DNA from: Flavobacterium soyae
GTDB taxonomy: Bacteria > Bacteroidota > Bacteroidia > Flavobacteriales > Flavobacteriaceae
Direction of reading: 5' to 3'
Length of the DNA: 64,000 bases
Assembly: GCF_021245985.1 (NCBI RefSeq)
Contig: NZ_JAJQXA010000010.1
Location: forward strand, 158,280 to 222,279
The notes beneath the pieces were generated by a model. The model made no database searches. It was not told the origin of the DNA and saw only the letters and a list, made by a program, of their open reading frames with translations. How positions within the stretch are numbered: the first letter of the stretch is position 1; each line of letters opens with the position of its first letter. Positions 1 through 8,176 of this stretch are shown piece after piece. Both the position numbers and the translations under genes were made by a program.

Positions 1-776
1 TTTGCTGCATTTGCACCATAAAGTGCGGCAGCCGTTCCGCCTTTTAAAACCGTAATCGTTTTAATATCATCAGCATTGATAACAGAAGTTCCGTCACCAC
101 GATCCACATTTATTCTTGTTGAACCCGCACCATTTCCAATTCCAGGTAAATTAAGCTGTGTATTATCAATAGGTAAATCGTTAACTACGTACATTGGCTG
201 GTTATTTCCGTTTAAAGATCCGTTTCCACGAATTACAACTCTCGTTGATCCATTTGCTCCGGTTGAGGTACTGCTCACGTTTACTCCGGCAATTTTTCCA
301 ACCAATGCATTCGAAATATTAGTTTCTTTTGCTTTTGTAAATTCAGTTCCTTTCAATTCAGTAACCGCATAAGCAACAGCTTTAGTGCTTTTTTTAACTC
401 CAAGTGCAGTAACTAAAACTTGCTCTAAAACATTTTCGGCAGGTTTTAATCGAATAGTTAAATCTGAAGTTTTGAGTAAGGCAAATGATAAAGTCTCATA
501 ACCCATGTAACTTATAATAATATGAACTTCGTTTTCAGGAACCTTTAGTTTGAATTTTCCGTTTTCATCAGATATTGCTGCTATTTTATTATTGCTCTCG
601 GCATAAATTGTAGCTCCGGCAATTGGCATTCCATCATCCTGACCTAATATTTGGCCCGAAATCTCAACTTGATTGCTTTGTTGTTCAAAAAGATGCTTTT
701 TTATTGCAGTCTCTTTGGCGTTTGTGGAGAAGATGATTCCTCCAATAAACACTAATGAAATAAGCTTTGTTTTCAT
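1..776 (-). CDS. SusC/RagA-family TonB-linked outer-membrane receptor (5' part only)
   Basis: The gene runs off the left edge, so only about 258 N-terminal residues are visible. The start ATG at 774-776 gives a signal peptide beginning MKTKLISLVFIGGII. A carboxypeptidase-regulatory-like beta domain follows (about residues 25-110, including GQILGQDDGMPIAGATIYA and YMGYETLSF). Next comes the link VLVTALGVKK and then a TonB plug domain with GKIAGVNVSS and the SusC/RagA signature VLKGGTAAALYGANAA. Such proteins form the outer-membrane channel for TonB-driven uptake of glycans, peptides or chelates, usually with a SusD lipoprotein. No SusD partner is visible here, so the substrate is unknown. Family call is secure. 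Confidence 0.93.
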   Translation of the reverse strand, partial: MKTKLISLVFIGGIIFSTNAKETAIKKHLFEQQSNQVEISGQILGQDDGMPIAGATIYAESNNKIAAISDENGKFKLKVPENEVHIIISYMGYETLSFALLKTSDLTIRLKPAENVLEQVLVTALGVKKSTKAVAYAVTELKGTEFTKAKETNISNALVGKIAGVNVSSTSTGANGSTRVVIRGNGSLNGNNQPMYVVNDLPIDNTQLNLPGIGNGAGSTRINVDRGDGTSVINADDIKTITVLKGGTAAALYGANAA

Positions 777-822
777 AATAGTTTGGTTTTCATGTTTTTC
801 TTTTGGTTTTTTATTGGCAAAT

Positions 823-830
823 CAAATATA
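823..830 (-). promoter_or_regulatory. Candidate -7 element upstream of the SusC-like gene
   Basis: On the minus strand this reads TATATTTG, an exact match to the Bacteroidota -7 consensus TAnnTTTG, about 47 bp upstream of the start codon. I see no well-spaced -33 TTG. Confidence 0.4.
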
Positions 831-850
831 TAGATTAATTCCAAACACCT

Positions 851-890
851 GCATTTTTTTTGCAATAAATGCATTTTTTTTGCAATAAGA
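851..890. repeat. Two adjacent 20-bp direct repeats upstream of the SusC-like gene
   Basis: The unit GCATTTTTTTTGCAATAA occurs twice head to tail (851-868 and 871-888), with a 20-bp period, about two helical turns. It lies immediately upstream of the candidate -7 element of the receptor gene, so a transcription-factor site is plausible. This is inference from position and periodicity. Confidence 0.5.
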
Positions 891-1001
891 TTTATTCATG
901 TATTTTTTAAATCTAAAAATTACCTGAATTATAGAGGTGTTTTGAGAAAATTTTGCAGAATGAGCTTTTTCATTAAAAAAATAATTTTGGCTGAAAATTC
1001 G

Positions 1002-1009
1002 TATTTTTG
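1002..1009 (+). promoter_or_regulatory. Candidate -7 element directly before the nitrilase gene
   Basis: TATTTTTG matches TAnnTTTG exactly and ends five bases before the ATG at 1014. If used, transcription would begin at or very near the start codon, giving a leaderless or nearly leaderless mRNA. No good -33 box is seen. Confidence 0.35.
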
Positions 1010-1013
1010 AAAA

Positions 1014-1781
1014 ATGAAAATCGCACTTATTCAATCAGAACTGGTTTGGGAAGAGGCTTCTGCAAACAGAAAAAACTTTGAATCGAAAATAAAACAGATC
1101 GATCAGCAGGTCAATTTGATTGTTTTGCCTGAAATGTTTTCGACAGGATTTACTATGAATCCTTCGGCAGTTGCCGAAACGATGGATGGGAAAACTGTTT
1201 TGTGGATGAAAAGTATGGCGAAAGAAAAAAATAGTGCCGTTACCGGAAGCGTGGTCATTACCAAAAACGGCAACTATTATAATAGAATGTTATTTGTTTT
1301 TCCGTCGGGAGAAATCCAGTATTATGACAAGCGTCATTTATTTACGTTAGCAGGAGAAGATAAATTTTATACAGCAGGAATTCACAAAGCAATTGTTGAT
1401 TATCTGGATTGGAAAATCTGCCTGCAGGTTTGTTATGATTTACGTTTCCCTGTTTTTGTGCGAAATGTAGAAAACTACGATTTACTTTTATATGTGGCCA
1501 ACTGGCCAAAAGTACGCACCAATGCCTGGGACGCTTTGCTTAAAGCGCGCGCCATTGAAAACTTAAGTTATGTGGTTGGTGTAAACAGAATTGGGCTTGA
1601 CGCCAATAATTACGAGCATACAGGACATTCGCAGGTTGTTGATTTTTTAGGAAATTACATTTTAGAACCACAAGAAACAGAAGATGTTTTTGTGGTTGAT
1701 TTAGATAAAAATGAAATGCTGGAAACTCGTAAAAAGCTCGATTTTTTAAGCGATAAAGATGTTTTTGAGATTAAAACCTAG
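1014..1781 (+). CDS. yafV: Carbon-nitrogen hydrolase, YafV-like omega-amidase
   Basis: This 255-residue protein has the nitrilase-superfamily triad: Glu40 in LPEMFSTGF, Lys106 in YDKRHLF and Cys140 in CYDLRFPVF. The segments YVANWP and ALLKARAIEN are typical of the YafV/NIT2 branch. These enzymes hydrolyse alpha-ketoglutaramate or deaminated glutathione (a repair reaction) in the cytoplasm. Length and motif spacing are normal. The 3' end overlaps the convergent lipoprotein gene by four bases. The family is secure; the exact substrate is inferred from the branch. Confidence 0.87.
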   Translation: MKIALIQSELVWEEASANRKNFESKIKQIDQQVNLIVLPEMFSTGFTMNPSAVAETMDGKTVLWMKSMAKEKNSAVTGSVVITKNGNYYNRMLFVFPSGEIQYYDKRHLFTLAGEDKFYTAGIHKAIVDYLDWKICLQVCYDLRFPVFVRNVENYDLLLYVANWPKVRTNAWDALLKARAIENLSYVVGVNRIGLDANNYEHTGHSQVVDFLGNYILEPQETEDVFVVDLDKNEMLETRKKLDFLSDKDVFEIKT

Positions 1782-3466
1782 AAAGCTTTTCGCTGCTTTT
1801 CCTCTTTTTTCTTCTTTTTCGCGTCTTCTTTTTTCTCAATTTCGGGACTATACGGAATATTTAAATCTACACTCTGATCAACATCCCAATTGCTGCGGAC
1901 ATCGACTTCCTGTTGATAATAGAAAACTTCCTCGGCATATCGTTTGTCGAGAAAACTTCCGGCATCGTACATTTTGTTTTTATTATCGTCGTAAATAATC
2001 CTAACCGTAAATTGAGTTGGTACTAATAAGTTGAATTCAATTTTACTACTTCCTTCAGAATATTCGCTGGCTAAAACTTCGTCGCCTTTTTTGTTGGTTA
2101 TTTCAAGAATGATAGGGAAGCGCTTTACATTTTTCAAATTCAAAACTAAATTTCCGTAATCGGCAGCTTCTTTTGTCGCTAATTTATACGATAAAGTATC
2201 GTTTGTTTTATCATAGAAATCAGTCAGCGCGCCTGGGAAAAATGTAAAATTGTATTTTTCTAAAGGTTCTTTTTTGAAATCGACATACAGTTTCTGATTA
2301 AATTCATCATATTCTGTAGTAAAATCAACAGCTGTTGAATCTTTATTAACTAATTTAATTTTTGATTTATCGAACTTCACCAAAGGCGTTTCGGTTTCTA
2401 AAGTAAATCTTTCTCTAAAATTAATTATCCCGTTTTGAACCGCTTTAATGTTTAAAGTGTCCTTTTTTTGGTCTTTTACTTTAAAAGTAAATCTCTTTTT
2501 ATACGTATCACGACTTACTTCTAAAGATAAAGAATCGGCTTTTAAAGGTTTATACCAAACCTGAAGCGAATCTTTTTTAGGAAACTGCGTTACAATGGTT
2601 TCAAGAATCTGATCGTTGTTTTTAAGTACAATAGTTGGTTTTTTGATCTTGAAATTTTGTTTTCCTTCATATGGTAAAAGCAATCTGTTGCCTGATGCCT
2701 GAATTGGTTTAAATGCTTTTAACGGAAGTGTTTCCTTGAATAATTCCAAATCAAAAACCGTATCATTTGGCACCGTAATAAAATGTTTGATAAACCCAAT
2801 TTTATCATCTTTTGGGTTGTATTTATTATTACTTGATTTATCTTTTAAAGCAACCAAAAGATATTTTCCGGCCTTTAAGTTTTCAAACTGAAAAGTTCTT
2901 AAACTGTCTAAAGTATTGGTAACGTAACGCGGAAAATCTTTGTAAATAACAGAATCTTTGTATTTATCATTTGCTTCATACAACATTACCGAAACAAAAT
3001 TATCTACCTTTTTTTCATATGCATCCTTAATACTTCCTTTAAGTTTCAACGAATCAATATAAGATCCTGTTGAAAAAACATATTTAAATTGGTTTATTGC
3101 ATTTCCTTCGTTATTATCAGTAATACTTTGTCCAAAATTAAAACTATAGGTTGTGTTTGGCTGTAAAGTGTCTTTGATTTGAATCTTCAAAAATTTACTC
3201 ACTCCCGTTGGTGAAATCAACGGTTCGTATTTCATTGGCGGTGAAATAATAAGCTGTTTGTTGAGGTTTTTCAGTTTCACATATTCATCAAAAACGAGCG
3301 TAATTTCGTTTCCTTTAAACTCAGTGTTGAAATTTTTAGGAACACTCGAAACCAAAACAGGAGCCAAAGTATCTTTTAATCCGCCAGTTATACTGCCTCT
3401 TTTGGCGCAGCTCATCATTAATAATACCAATAAAAATGAAATGTATTTGAGTTTGCTTTTAAACAT
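1778..3466 (-). CDS. Big_5 Ig-like domain lipoprotein
   Basis: I chose the start at 3466, giving 562 residues. It places a lipoprotein signal at the N-terminus (MFKSKLKYISF, then LLVLLMMSC), and an upstream in-frame start at 3490 would only add residues before the signal peptide. After the lipobox the sequence ITGGLKDTLAPVLVSSVPKN begins a Big_5 bacterial Ig-like domain (about residues 30-130, with FDEYVKL). Further beta-rich regions follow, and the C-terminus is Lys-rich. Proteins of this architecture are common in Flavobacteriia and are probably anchored in a cell-envelope membrane. The specific role is unknown. It is convergent with the nitrilase gene. Confidence 0.8.
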   Translation of the reverse strand: MFKSKLKYISFLLVLLMMSCAKRGSITGGLKDTLAPVLVSSVPKNFNTEFKGNEITLVFDEYVKLKNLNKQLIISPPMKYEPLISPTGVSKFLKIQIKDTLQPNTTYSFNFGQSITDNNEGNAINQFKYVFSTGSYIDSLKLKGSIKDAYEKKVDNFVSVMLYEANDKYKDSVIYKDFPRYVTNTLDSLRTFQFENLKAGKYLLVALKDKSSNNKYNPKDDKIGFIKHFITVPNDTVFDLELFKETLPLKAFKPIQASGNRLLLPYEGKQNFKIKKPTIVLKNNDQILETIVTQFPKKDSLQVWYKPLKADSLSLEVSRDTYKKRFTFKVKDQKKDTLNIKAVQNGIINFRERFTLETETPLVKFDKSKIKLVNKDSTAVDFTTEYDEFNQKLYVDFKKEPLEKYNFTFFPGALTDFYDKTNDTLSYKLATKEAADYGNLVLNLKNVKRFPIILEITNKKGDEVLASEYSEGSSKIEFNLLVPTQFTVRIIYDDNKNKMYDAGSFLDKRYAEEVFYYQQEVDVRSNWDVDQSVDLNIPYSPEIEKKEDAKKKKKEEKQRKAF

Positions 3467-3638
3467 AGCGATTTTTAAATTTGATTGCACAAAATAACAA
3501 TTATATTTGCTTTAATTGAAATTTTTTGGCCATTTATTAGGATTTACAGCTTTTAGATTTACTTCTTTTTTTTAAATTTGAAAGAAACGATAGGCTATAA
3601 TTTCTTACTTTTGAGTTCAAATATAATTTCTTCCGGTT

Positions 3639-4643
3639 TTGATAAAAAGATTTTTTTTGATTGTAATGGTTGTTTTGTTTTCTGCCTGCAGTAAAAATGA
3701 CAAACCTCTAATTGCTTTTTATTATTGGAAAACCAATTTGAAGTTTTCTCAAACAGAAAAGGAAGTTTTAAAAGACAATGACGTTCACAAATTGTATGTT
3801 CGTTATTTTGACATCGGACTTCATCCTGAAACGCAATCTCCAATTCCCATAAGTCCAATTCATTTTCAGGAAAATACCCAGAATTTTGAAATTGTTCCCG
3901 TGGTTTTTATTCAGAATAAAGTAATGCTGCAAACCAATCTTGATATTGAGGATCTGGCTAAAAAGACCATTCGTTTAATTGATGAAATAAATAAAAAGAA
4001 TAAAATTAATTATGCTGAAATTCAAATTGACTGCGACTGGACCTTAAACAGTAAAGACAATTATTTGAAGTTTATTGAACAGATTAAAAAGCTTTCGCAG
4101 AAAAAACTCTCAGCAACAATCCGGCTTCATCAGGTAAAATATTTCAGAAAAACGAAAATCCCAAATGTAGATCACGGTGTTTTGATGTTTTATAATATGG
4201 GAACTATTGCGCCGGATTCTCTAAATTCTATTTACAGCAAAAAAATCTCGGCCAATTATTTAAAGAGTTTAAAGAAATATCCACTTGATCTCGATTATGC
4301 ATTGCCGATATATTCGTGGGCAGTTCACATTAGGAATCAAAAAGTTATTGGACTTCGCTCGAAACTGAATTTCAGCGAACTCAAAAAGGATAAAAACTTC
4401 GTTCAGATAAATGCTGTTTTTTTTAAAGCCAGACAATCAAATTATAAAAATGGGGTTTATTATGAAGAAAACGATCTCCTTAAAATAGAATCAATTTCTG
4501 CCGAAGATTTAAAAGAAATGGGAGAAGATTTAAGCGAAAACTCGGCGAAAGCCCCAAAAGAAATTATATTTTACGATTTAGACGAATTCAATTTAAAAAG
4601 TTATGAAAAGAATATTTTTGAGCAAGTTATTTCTTGTTTCTAG
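3639..4643 (+). CDS. Unknown lipoprotein, TTG start, possibly a TIM-barrel (DUF3142-like) protein
   Basis: The best start is TTG at 3639. It gives a signal peptide with a clear lipobox (MIKRFFLIVMVVLFSACS, Cys17), while the next ATG would leave a signal too short to work. The mature part (about 315 residues) has alternating predicted strands and helices, with acidic segments such as AEIQIDCDW and LDLDYALPIYSW. That pattern reminds me of the DUF3142 glycosidase-like family, but this is a weak impression. The 3' end overlaps the next gene by 41 bases, so the two are probably translated together. Function unknown. Confidence 0.7.
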   Translation: MIKRFFLIVMVVLFSACSKNDKPLIAFYYWKTNLKFSQTEKEVLKDNDVHKLYVRYFDIGLHPETQSPIPISPIHFQENTQNFEIVPVVFIQNKVMLQTNLDIEDLAKKTIRLIDEINKKNKINYAEIQIDCDWTLNSKDNYLKFIEQIKKLSQKKLSATIRLHQVKYFRKTKIPNVDHGVLMFYNMGTIAPDSLNSIYSKKISANYLKSLKKYPLDLDYALPIYSWAVHIRNQKVIGLRSKLNFSELKKDKNFVQINAVFFKARQSNYKNGVYYEENDLLKIESISAEDLKEMGEDLSENSAKAPKEIIFYDLDEFNLKSYEKNIFEQVISCF

Positions 4644-6960
4644 TGCCACGATACTTTCTGTTTACGGAATAATATACGCCTGCGGCGGCGGAGACGATTG
4701 GGATTTTTTCGGCTACAATTCTAATTTCACGCCCGAAACTTTTGCAGATAAATCGTATTCACCCTTGTTTTTAGCCGGAGATATTTTTTACGGAGTTGGT
4801 TTTGATACCAAACATAATTCGCGTTTCAATGAAAACATAAAATCAGATTGGGGAACTTATCTAAAAGGTGTTGTTGATACTACGACGGTAAATTATTTTT
4901 TAATTGGAGATGATAAGCCAAGATACTATTCTGATGAAAAAAACACGATAAAAAACAAAGAAGAAATTACAGATTTACATGTTTTTTATAAAAACAAAAA
5001 GCAAAATCCTTCCTCTATAAAATGGGGTAAAAAAATGCCTTTGAAAGACGCAAAAGTGAAAAGCTTTGTTGAGTTTTTGTATTTGGCACAAAAAATTGAA
5101 ACCGTTTCAATTGGCGAAGATTATTGGAGTTATGATCCTGTTGTGGCCAAAACTTTTAATGATTCGCAGATGATCCAGTCGATCGAAAATGTTTACAACA
5201 CAACTGCAGATCCATTCTTGAAAAACAGATATTGGTTTCTAACGATGAAAGCTCGTTTTTACAGCAACAGTAAACAAAAAGCAATTGACTTTTTTAATAA
5301 AACCGAGAGTTCTGTTCCTAAAAATGTATTGTATTATCGTGCACTTTCGTACGTTGCCGGAATTAATTATCAGCAGAAAAAATATGCAGTTTCTAATTAT
5401 TTGTATGCACAGGTTTTTGACAAATGCCCGGAATTGAGAATTGTAACGGCGTATAGTTTTCATCCAAAAAATGAAGCCGACTGGACAAAATCGCTGGCAA
5501 TGGCAAAAAATAATAAAGAGAAAGCAGCGCTTTGGGCGATTCACGGATTTTATAAAGATGAAAAACAAGCCATTGAAAAGATTTATGAATTAGATCCAAA
5601 AAGCGAACATTTAAATTATCTGGCAACGAGATTGGTAAACAAGCAAGAAGAGGCACTTAATAATTCATTTCAGCAAAAGGCAGAAGAAAATCAGCCGGTG
5701 AAAAACCAAACGATTGCCGAGAATAAAACCGAAAACCAATCTAAAATAGATAAAAGTGCATTTGATTTAGTTGCCAAAATTTCGGCTGCTGATAATACGG
5801 CAAGACCTTATTTATGGGATTTGTCTTTGGGATATCTGCAGACTTTAAAAGGTGATTATGCAAATGCTGATAAAAGTTTTGATAAAGCGGTAAAAACACT
5901 CCCTAAAACAGAATTGGCGGGAATGCAGCTTCGCTTATTGCGCTTTGTAAATAATTTGAATAAAATTGATAAGCTGACGGATAAAAACGAAAAAACAATT
6001 CTGGCCGATTTAAACTGGCTGTATTACGAACTTCCAAAAACGTATAAAGGAGGAGAGTTTCGTTATCAAAACGCTTCTTCATGGAGCAGAAATTATTTGT
6101 CTGCGCTTTATAAAGGAAAATCAGATCCGGTAATGGCGGAGATTTTTGGAGAATCGCGTTACAGTTATTGGAATGACGGAAATGCGTTTTATGATAATGA
6201 AAAGAATCTGCTGGATATAAAAACATTTTTGGCAAAGCCAAATAAAACCGAGATCGAGAAAATTGGAGCCGGAATTTATAGTTTGAAATTGAAAGATATC
6301 AGTAATTTTCAGGCAGTTCAGGCGACTTTTAAAAATAAAATTCCAGAAGCGATTGCTTTTATGAAGGAAACAGATTCTGTTCAATATTATAAATTTTTAG
6401 GAAATCCGTTTAACGGAAGCATTAAAGATTGTCACGATTGCGATCATGCGGCGTATCAAAAAAGGAAATATACTTTTATTGATTTTTTAAATACAGTAAA
6501 AGAAATGCAGGATAAACTGGCTCAAAAAGAAGATGTTTACACAAATAGTTTATTGCTGGGAAATGCATTTTATAATATTTCGCATTTTGGAAACGGAAGA
6601 ACTTTTTATGAAATCAGTATTGTAGGCTATGGTTCAAGTCCGTATTCGTTTAGAGATTCCATGAAAAAAATGATTACCAATTGTGACGTTTCTAAAGCTT
6701 ATTATCAAAAAGCACTTCAGGCAGCAGCGACAAAAGAGCAAAAAGCAAAATGTGTGTATTTGATTTCGAAATGCGAGCGAAATGAATATTACAATAACAA
6801 ATACAATAATGTTACAAATTGGTGGAGTGTTGAGGGTGATAAAATTAATTTCATAGCCTGGAACGGTTTTAAAACGTTGAAAAAAGATTATTCAGACACT
6901 CAATACTATAAAGACGTAATTGCTGAATGCGGTTATTTTAATACTTACATTAATCAATAA
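4603..6960 (+). CDS. Unknown large exported protein with TPR-like segments
   Basis: This 785-residue protein starts inside the 3' end of the preceding lipoprotein gene. Its N-terminus is an export signal (MKRIFLSKLFLVSSATILSV) with a Cys27 that could be a lipobox (GIIYAC), followed by GGGDDWDFFGYNSNF. The middle is helical with TPR-like stretches (for example YALSYVAG-like and LSLGYLQTLKGDYANADKSFDKA). A Gln/Asn/Lys-rich linker lies near residues 355-385, and a DCHDCDH motif near residue 610. I do not recognise a catalytic domain. Overlap with its neighbour suggests a two-gene envelope operon of unknown role. Confidence 0.75.
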   Translation: MKRIFLSKLFLVSSATILSVYGIIYACGGGDDWDFFGYNSNFTPETFADKSYSPLFLAGDIFYGVGFDTKHNSRFNENIKSDWGTYLKGVVDTTTVNYFLIGDDKPRYYSDEKNTIKNKEEITDLHVFYKNKKQNPSSIKWGKKMPLKDAKVKSFVEFLYLAQKIETVSIGEDYWSYDPVVAKTFNDSQMIQSIENVYNTTADPFLKNRYWFLTMKARFYSNSKQKAIDFFNKTESSVPKNVLYYRALSYVAGINYQQKKYAVSNYLYAQVFDKCPELRIVTAYSFHPKNEADWTKSLAMAKNNKEKAALWAIHGFYKDEKQAIEKIYELDPKSEHLNYLATRLVNKQEEALNNSFQQKAEENQPVKNQTIAENKTENQSKIDKSAFDLVAKISAADNTARPYLWDLSLGYLQTLKGDYANADKSFDKAVKTLPKTELAGMQLRLLRFVNNLNKIDKLTDKNEKTILADLNWLYYELPKTYKGGEFRYQNASSWSRNYLSALYKGKSDPVMAEIFGESRYSYWNDGNAFYDNEKNLLDIKTFLAKPNKTEIEKIGAGIYSLKLKDISNFQAVQATFKNKIPEAIAFMKETDSVQYYKFLGNPFNGSIKDCHDCDHAAYQKRKYTFIDFLNTVKEMQDKLAQKEDVYTNSLLLGNAFYNISHFGNGRTFYEISIVGYGSSPYSFRDSMKKMITNCDVSKAYYQKALQAAATKEQKAKCVYLISKCERNEYYNNKYNNVTNWWSVEGDKINFIAWNGFKTLKKDYSDTQYYKDVIAECGYFNTYINQ

Positions 6961-6969
6961 TAAAAAATC

Positions 6970-7374
6970 ATGGTTAATAAAATTGAACATATCGGGATCG
7001 CGGTAAAAAACATGGATGATGCCAATGTATTGTTCGAAAAAATGCTTGGCGTTCCATCTTATAAAATGGAAGCGGTAGAAAGCGAAGGTGTTTTGACTTC
7101 GTTTTTTCAAACCGGAAATAACAAAATTGAGCTTTTAGTGGCGACAAACCCGGAAAGTCCTATTGCAAAGTTTCTGGAAAAGAAAGGAGAAGGAATTCAT
7201 CATATCGCTTTTGATGTTGAAGATATTCATGCCGAAATTTCTCGTTTAAAAAATGAAGGTTTTGTGCTGATAAACGAAGTTCCGAAGAAAGGCGCCGACA
7301 ATAAATTGGTAGTTTTCCTGCATCCAAAGAATACAAATGGCGTTTTGGTTGAGCTTTGTCAGGAAATTAAATAA
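6970..7374 (+). CDS. mce: Methylmalonyl-CoA epimerase
   Basis: This 134-residue protein is a single vicinal-oxygen-chelate (VOC) domain pair. It has the expected metal ligands: His in IEHIGIAVKN, Glu in NNKIELLVA, His in GIHHIAFDV and Glu in GVLVELCQ. It interconverts (R)- and (S)-methylmalonyl-CoA in the propionate/succinyl-CoA pathway. It starts nine bases after the stop of the preceding unknown gene, so it may be co-transcribed, although no metabolic link is apparent. Length and motifs are normal for the family. Confidence 0.9.
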   Translation: MVNKIEHIGIAVKNMDDANVLFEKMLGVPSYKMEAVESEGVLTSFFQTGNNKIELLVATNPESPIAKFLEKKGEGIHHIAFDVEDIHAEISRLKNEGFVLINEVPKKGADNKLVVFLHPKNTNGVLVELCQEIK

Positions 7375-7476
7375 AAAACATCACTTTTTGAATTTAAATA
7401 AGGTCTTGAAAATCAATCTTGTTTTTAAAACCGAGGCATTGAATTGAAATTAAATGTAAATCATGTCTTAAAATAT

Positions 7477-7507
7477 TTGGAGTGAACGAAAAATAGTAGT
7501 AATATTG
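7477..7507 (+). promoter_or_regulatory. Promoter of the CAU tRNA gene
   Basis: TTG at 7477-7479 and TAATATTG at 7500-7507 are separated by 20 bases. This fits the Bacteroidota -33/-7 promoter (TTG, N19-21, TAnnTTTG) with one mismatch. The predicted start falls a few bases before the tRNA at 7521. Confidence 0.6.
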
Positions 7508-7520
7508 CATCCTCTAAACC

Positions 7521-7594
7521 GGTCCTATAGCTCAGCTGGTTAGAGCACCTGACTCATAATCAGGTGGTCCCTGGTTCGAGCCCAGGTGGGACCA
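7521..7594 (+). tRNA. tRNA with CAU anticodon (Ile2 or elongator Met)
   Basis: A full cloverleaf can be drawn. The acceptor GGTCCTA pairs with TGGGACC. The D arm is GCTC/GAGC, the anticodon stem CCTGA/TCAGG with loop CTCATAA, and the T arm CCTGG/CCAGG with TTCGAGC. The discriminator is A and CCA is not encoded. The CAU anticodon fits elongator tRNA-Met or lysidine-modified tRNA-Ile2. The acceptor has C4-G69 and C5-G68, which are known recognition pairs for the lysidine synthetase TilS in E. coli, so Ile2 is favoured but not proven. Confidence 0.92.
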
Positions 7595-7610
7595 CTTCTT
7601 TAGAAATAGA

Positions 7611-7641
7611 AAGCCTTTACAGAAATGTAAGGGCTTTTTTG
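7611..7641 (+). terminator. Rho-independent terminator after the CAU tRNA
   Basis: An 11-bp stem (AAGCCTTTACA with TGTAAGGGCTT, one G-T pair) is closed by a GAAA tetraloop and followed by a T-run. Confidence 0.8.
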
Positions 7642-7832
7642 TTTTTAGCTAATTGCAGATTTTTATTTATTTTAAAAGGATGTGATTTAATACTATTGAT
7701 CTTAATAGGAATTAAAAACAACTTTATAGTGTTTTTATTTTGTTTTTAATTCAATTTAACAAACTATATAGTTGTTTTTTTGTTTTTTATTGCTTAGTTT
7801 TGTCAAATCTTAATTGATAATTTTTTAACTAC

Positions 7833-8174
7833 ATGAATCAAAGCGATGTTAAGAGTTTCTTAGCAGATTTTAAGGCAAATATGAGTGCTTTTGGAATTAT
7901 TTATGCAAATAGAGATAAAAACATACAAACATTAGCAGATTTAGAGATAACTCCAAAATTTAGAGATAAAGTTTTATCAGAATTAATAGTTGACGATTAT
8001 TGTCAAGGACCTTTAACAAATGATCAATTTGGTGTTAGCCCAATGTGGGTTTTCGGAGTAAATGTAAAAAATCAGGAAGTTTATATTAAAATTACAATAC
8101 TGCCAACAAAATCATTTTGTATTTCATTTCATATCTCTGAACATCCCTTAAAATATCCTTTTAAAACCATTTAA
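7833..8174 (+). CDS. MqsR-family type II toxin
   Basis: This 113-residue protein has features I associate with the Bacteroidota branch of MqsR-like toxins: the N-terminal VKSFLADFKANM, then YCQGPLTND, MWVFGVNVKNQEVYIKITI and the C-terminal CISFHISEHPLKYPF. MqsR-fold toxins are RNases related to RelE that cut mRNA. It is followed two bases later by an MqsA-type antitoxin gene, the normal partner; toxin-first order is also seen in E. coli mqsRA. The region is more AT-rich than its neighbours. Alternative: another small toxin family with the same partner. Confidence 0.78.
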   Translation: MNQSDVKSFLADFKANMSAFGIIYANRDKNIQTLADLEITPKFRDKVLSELIVDDYCQGPLTNDQFGVSPMWVFGVNVKNQEVYIKITILPTKSFCISFHISEHPLKYPFKTI

Positions 8175-8176
8175 AT

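Noticed and set aside
76..372. Open frame of 98 codons on the plus strand
   Set aside because: It lies opposite the SusC-like receptor gene, whose motifs are clear; composition is that of an antisense shadow.
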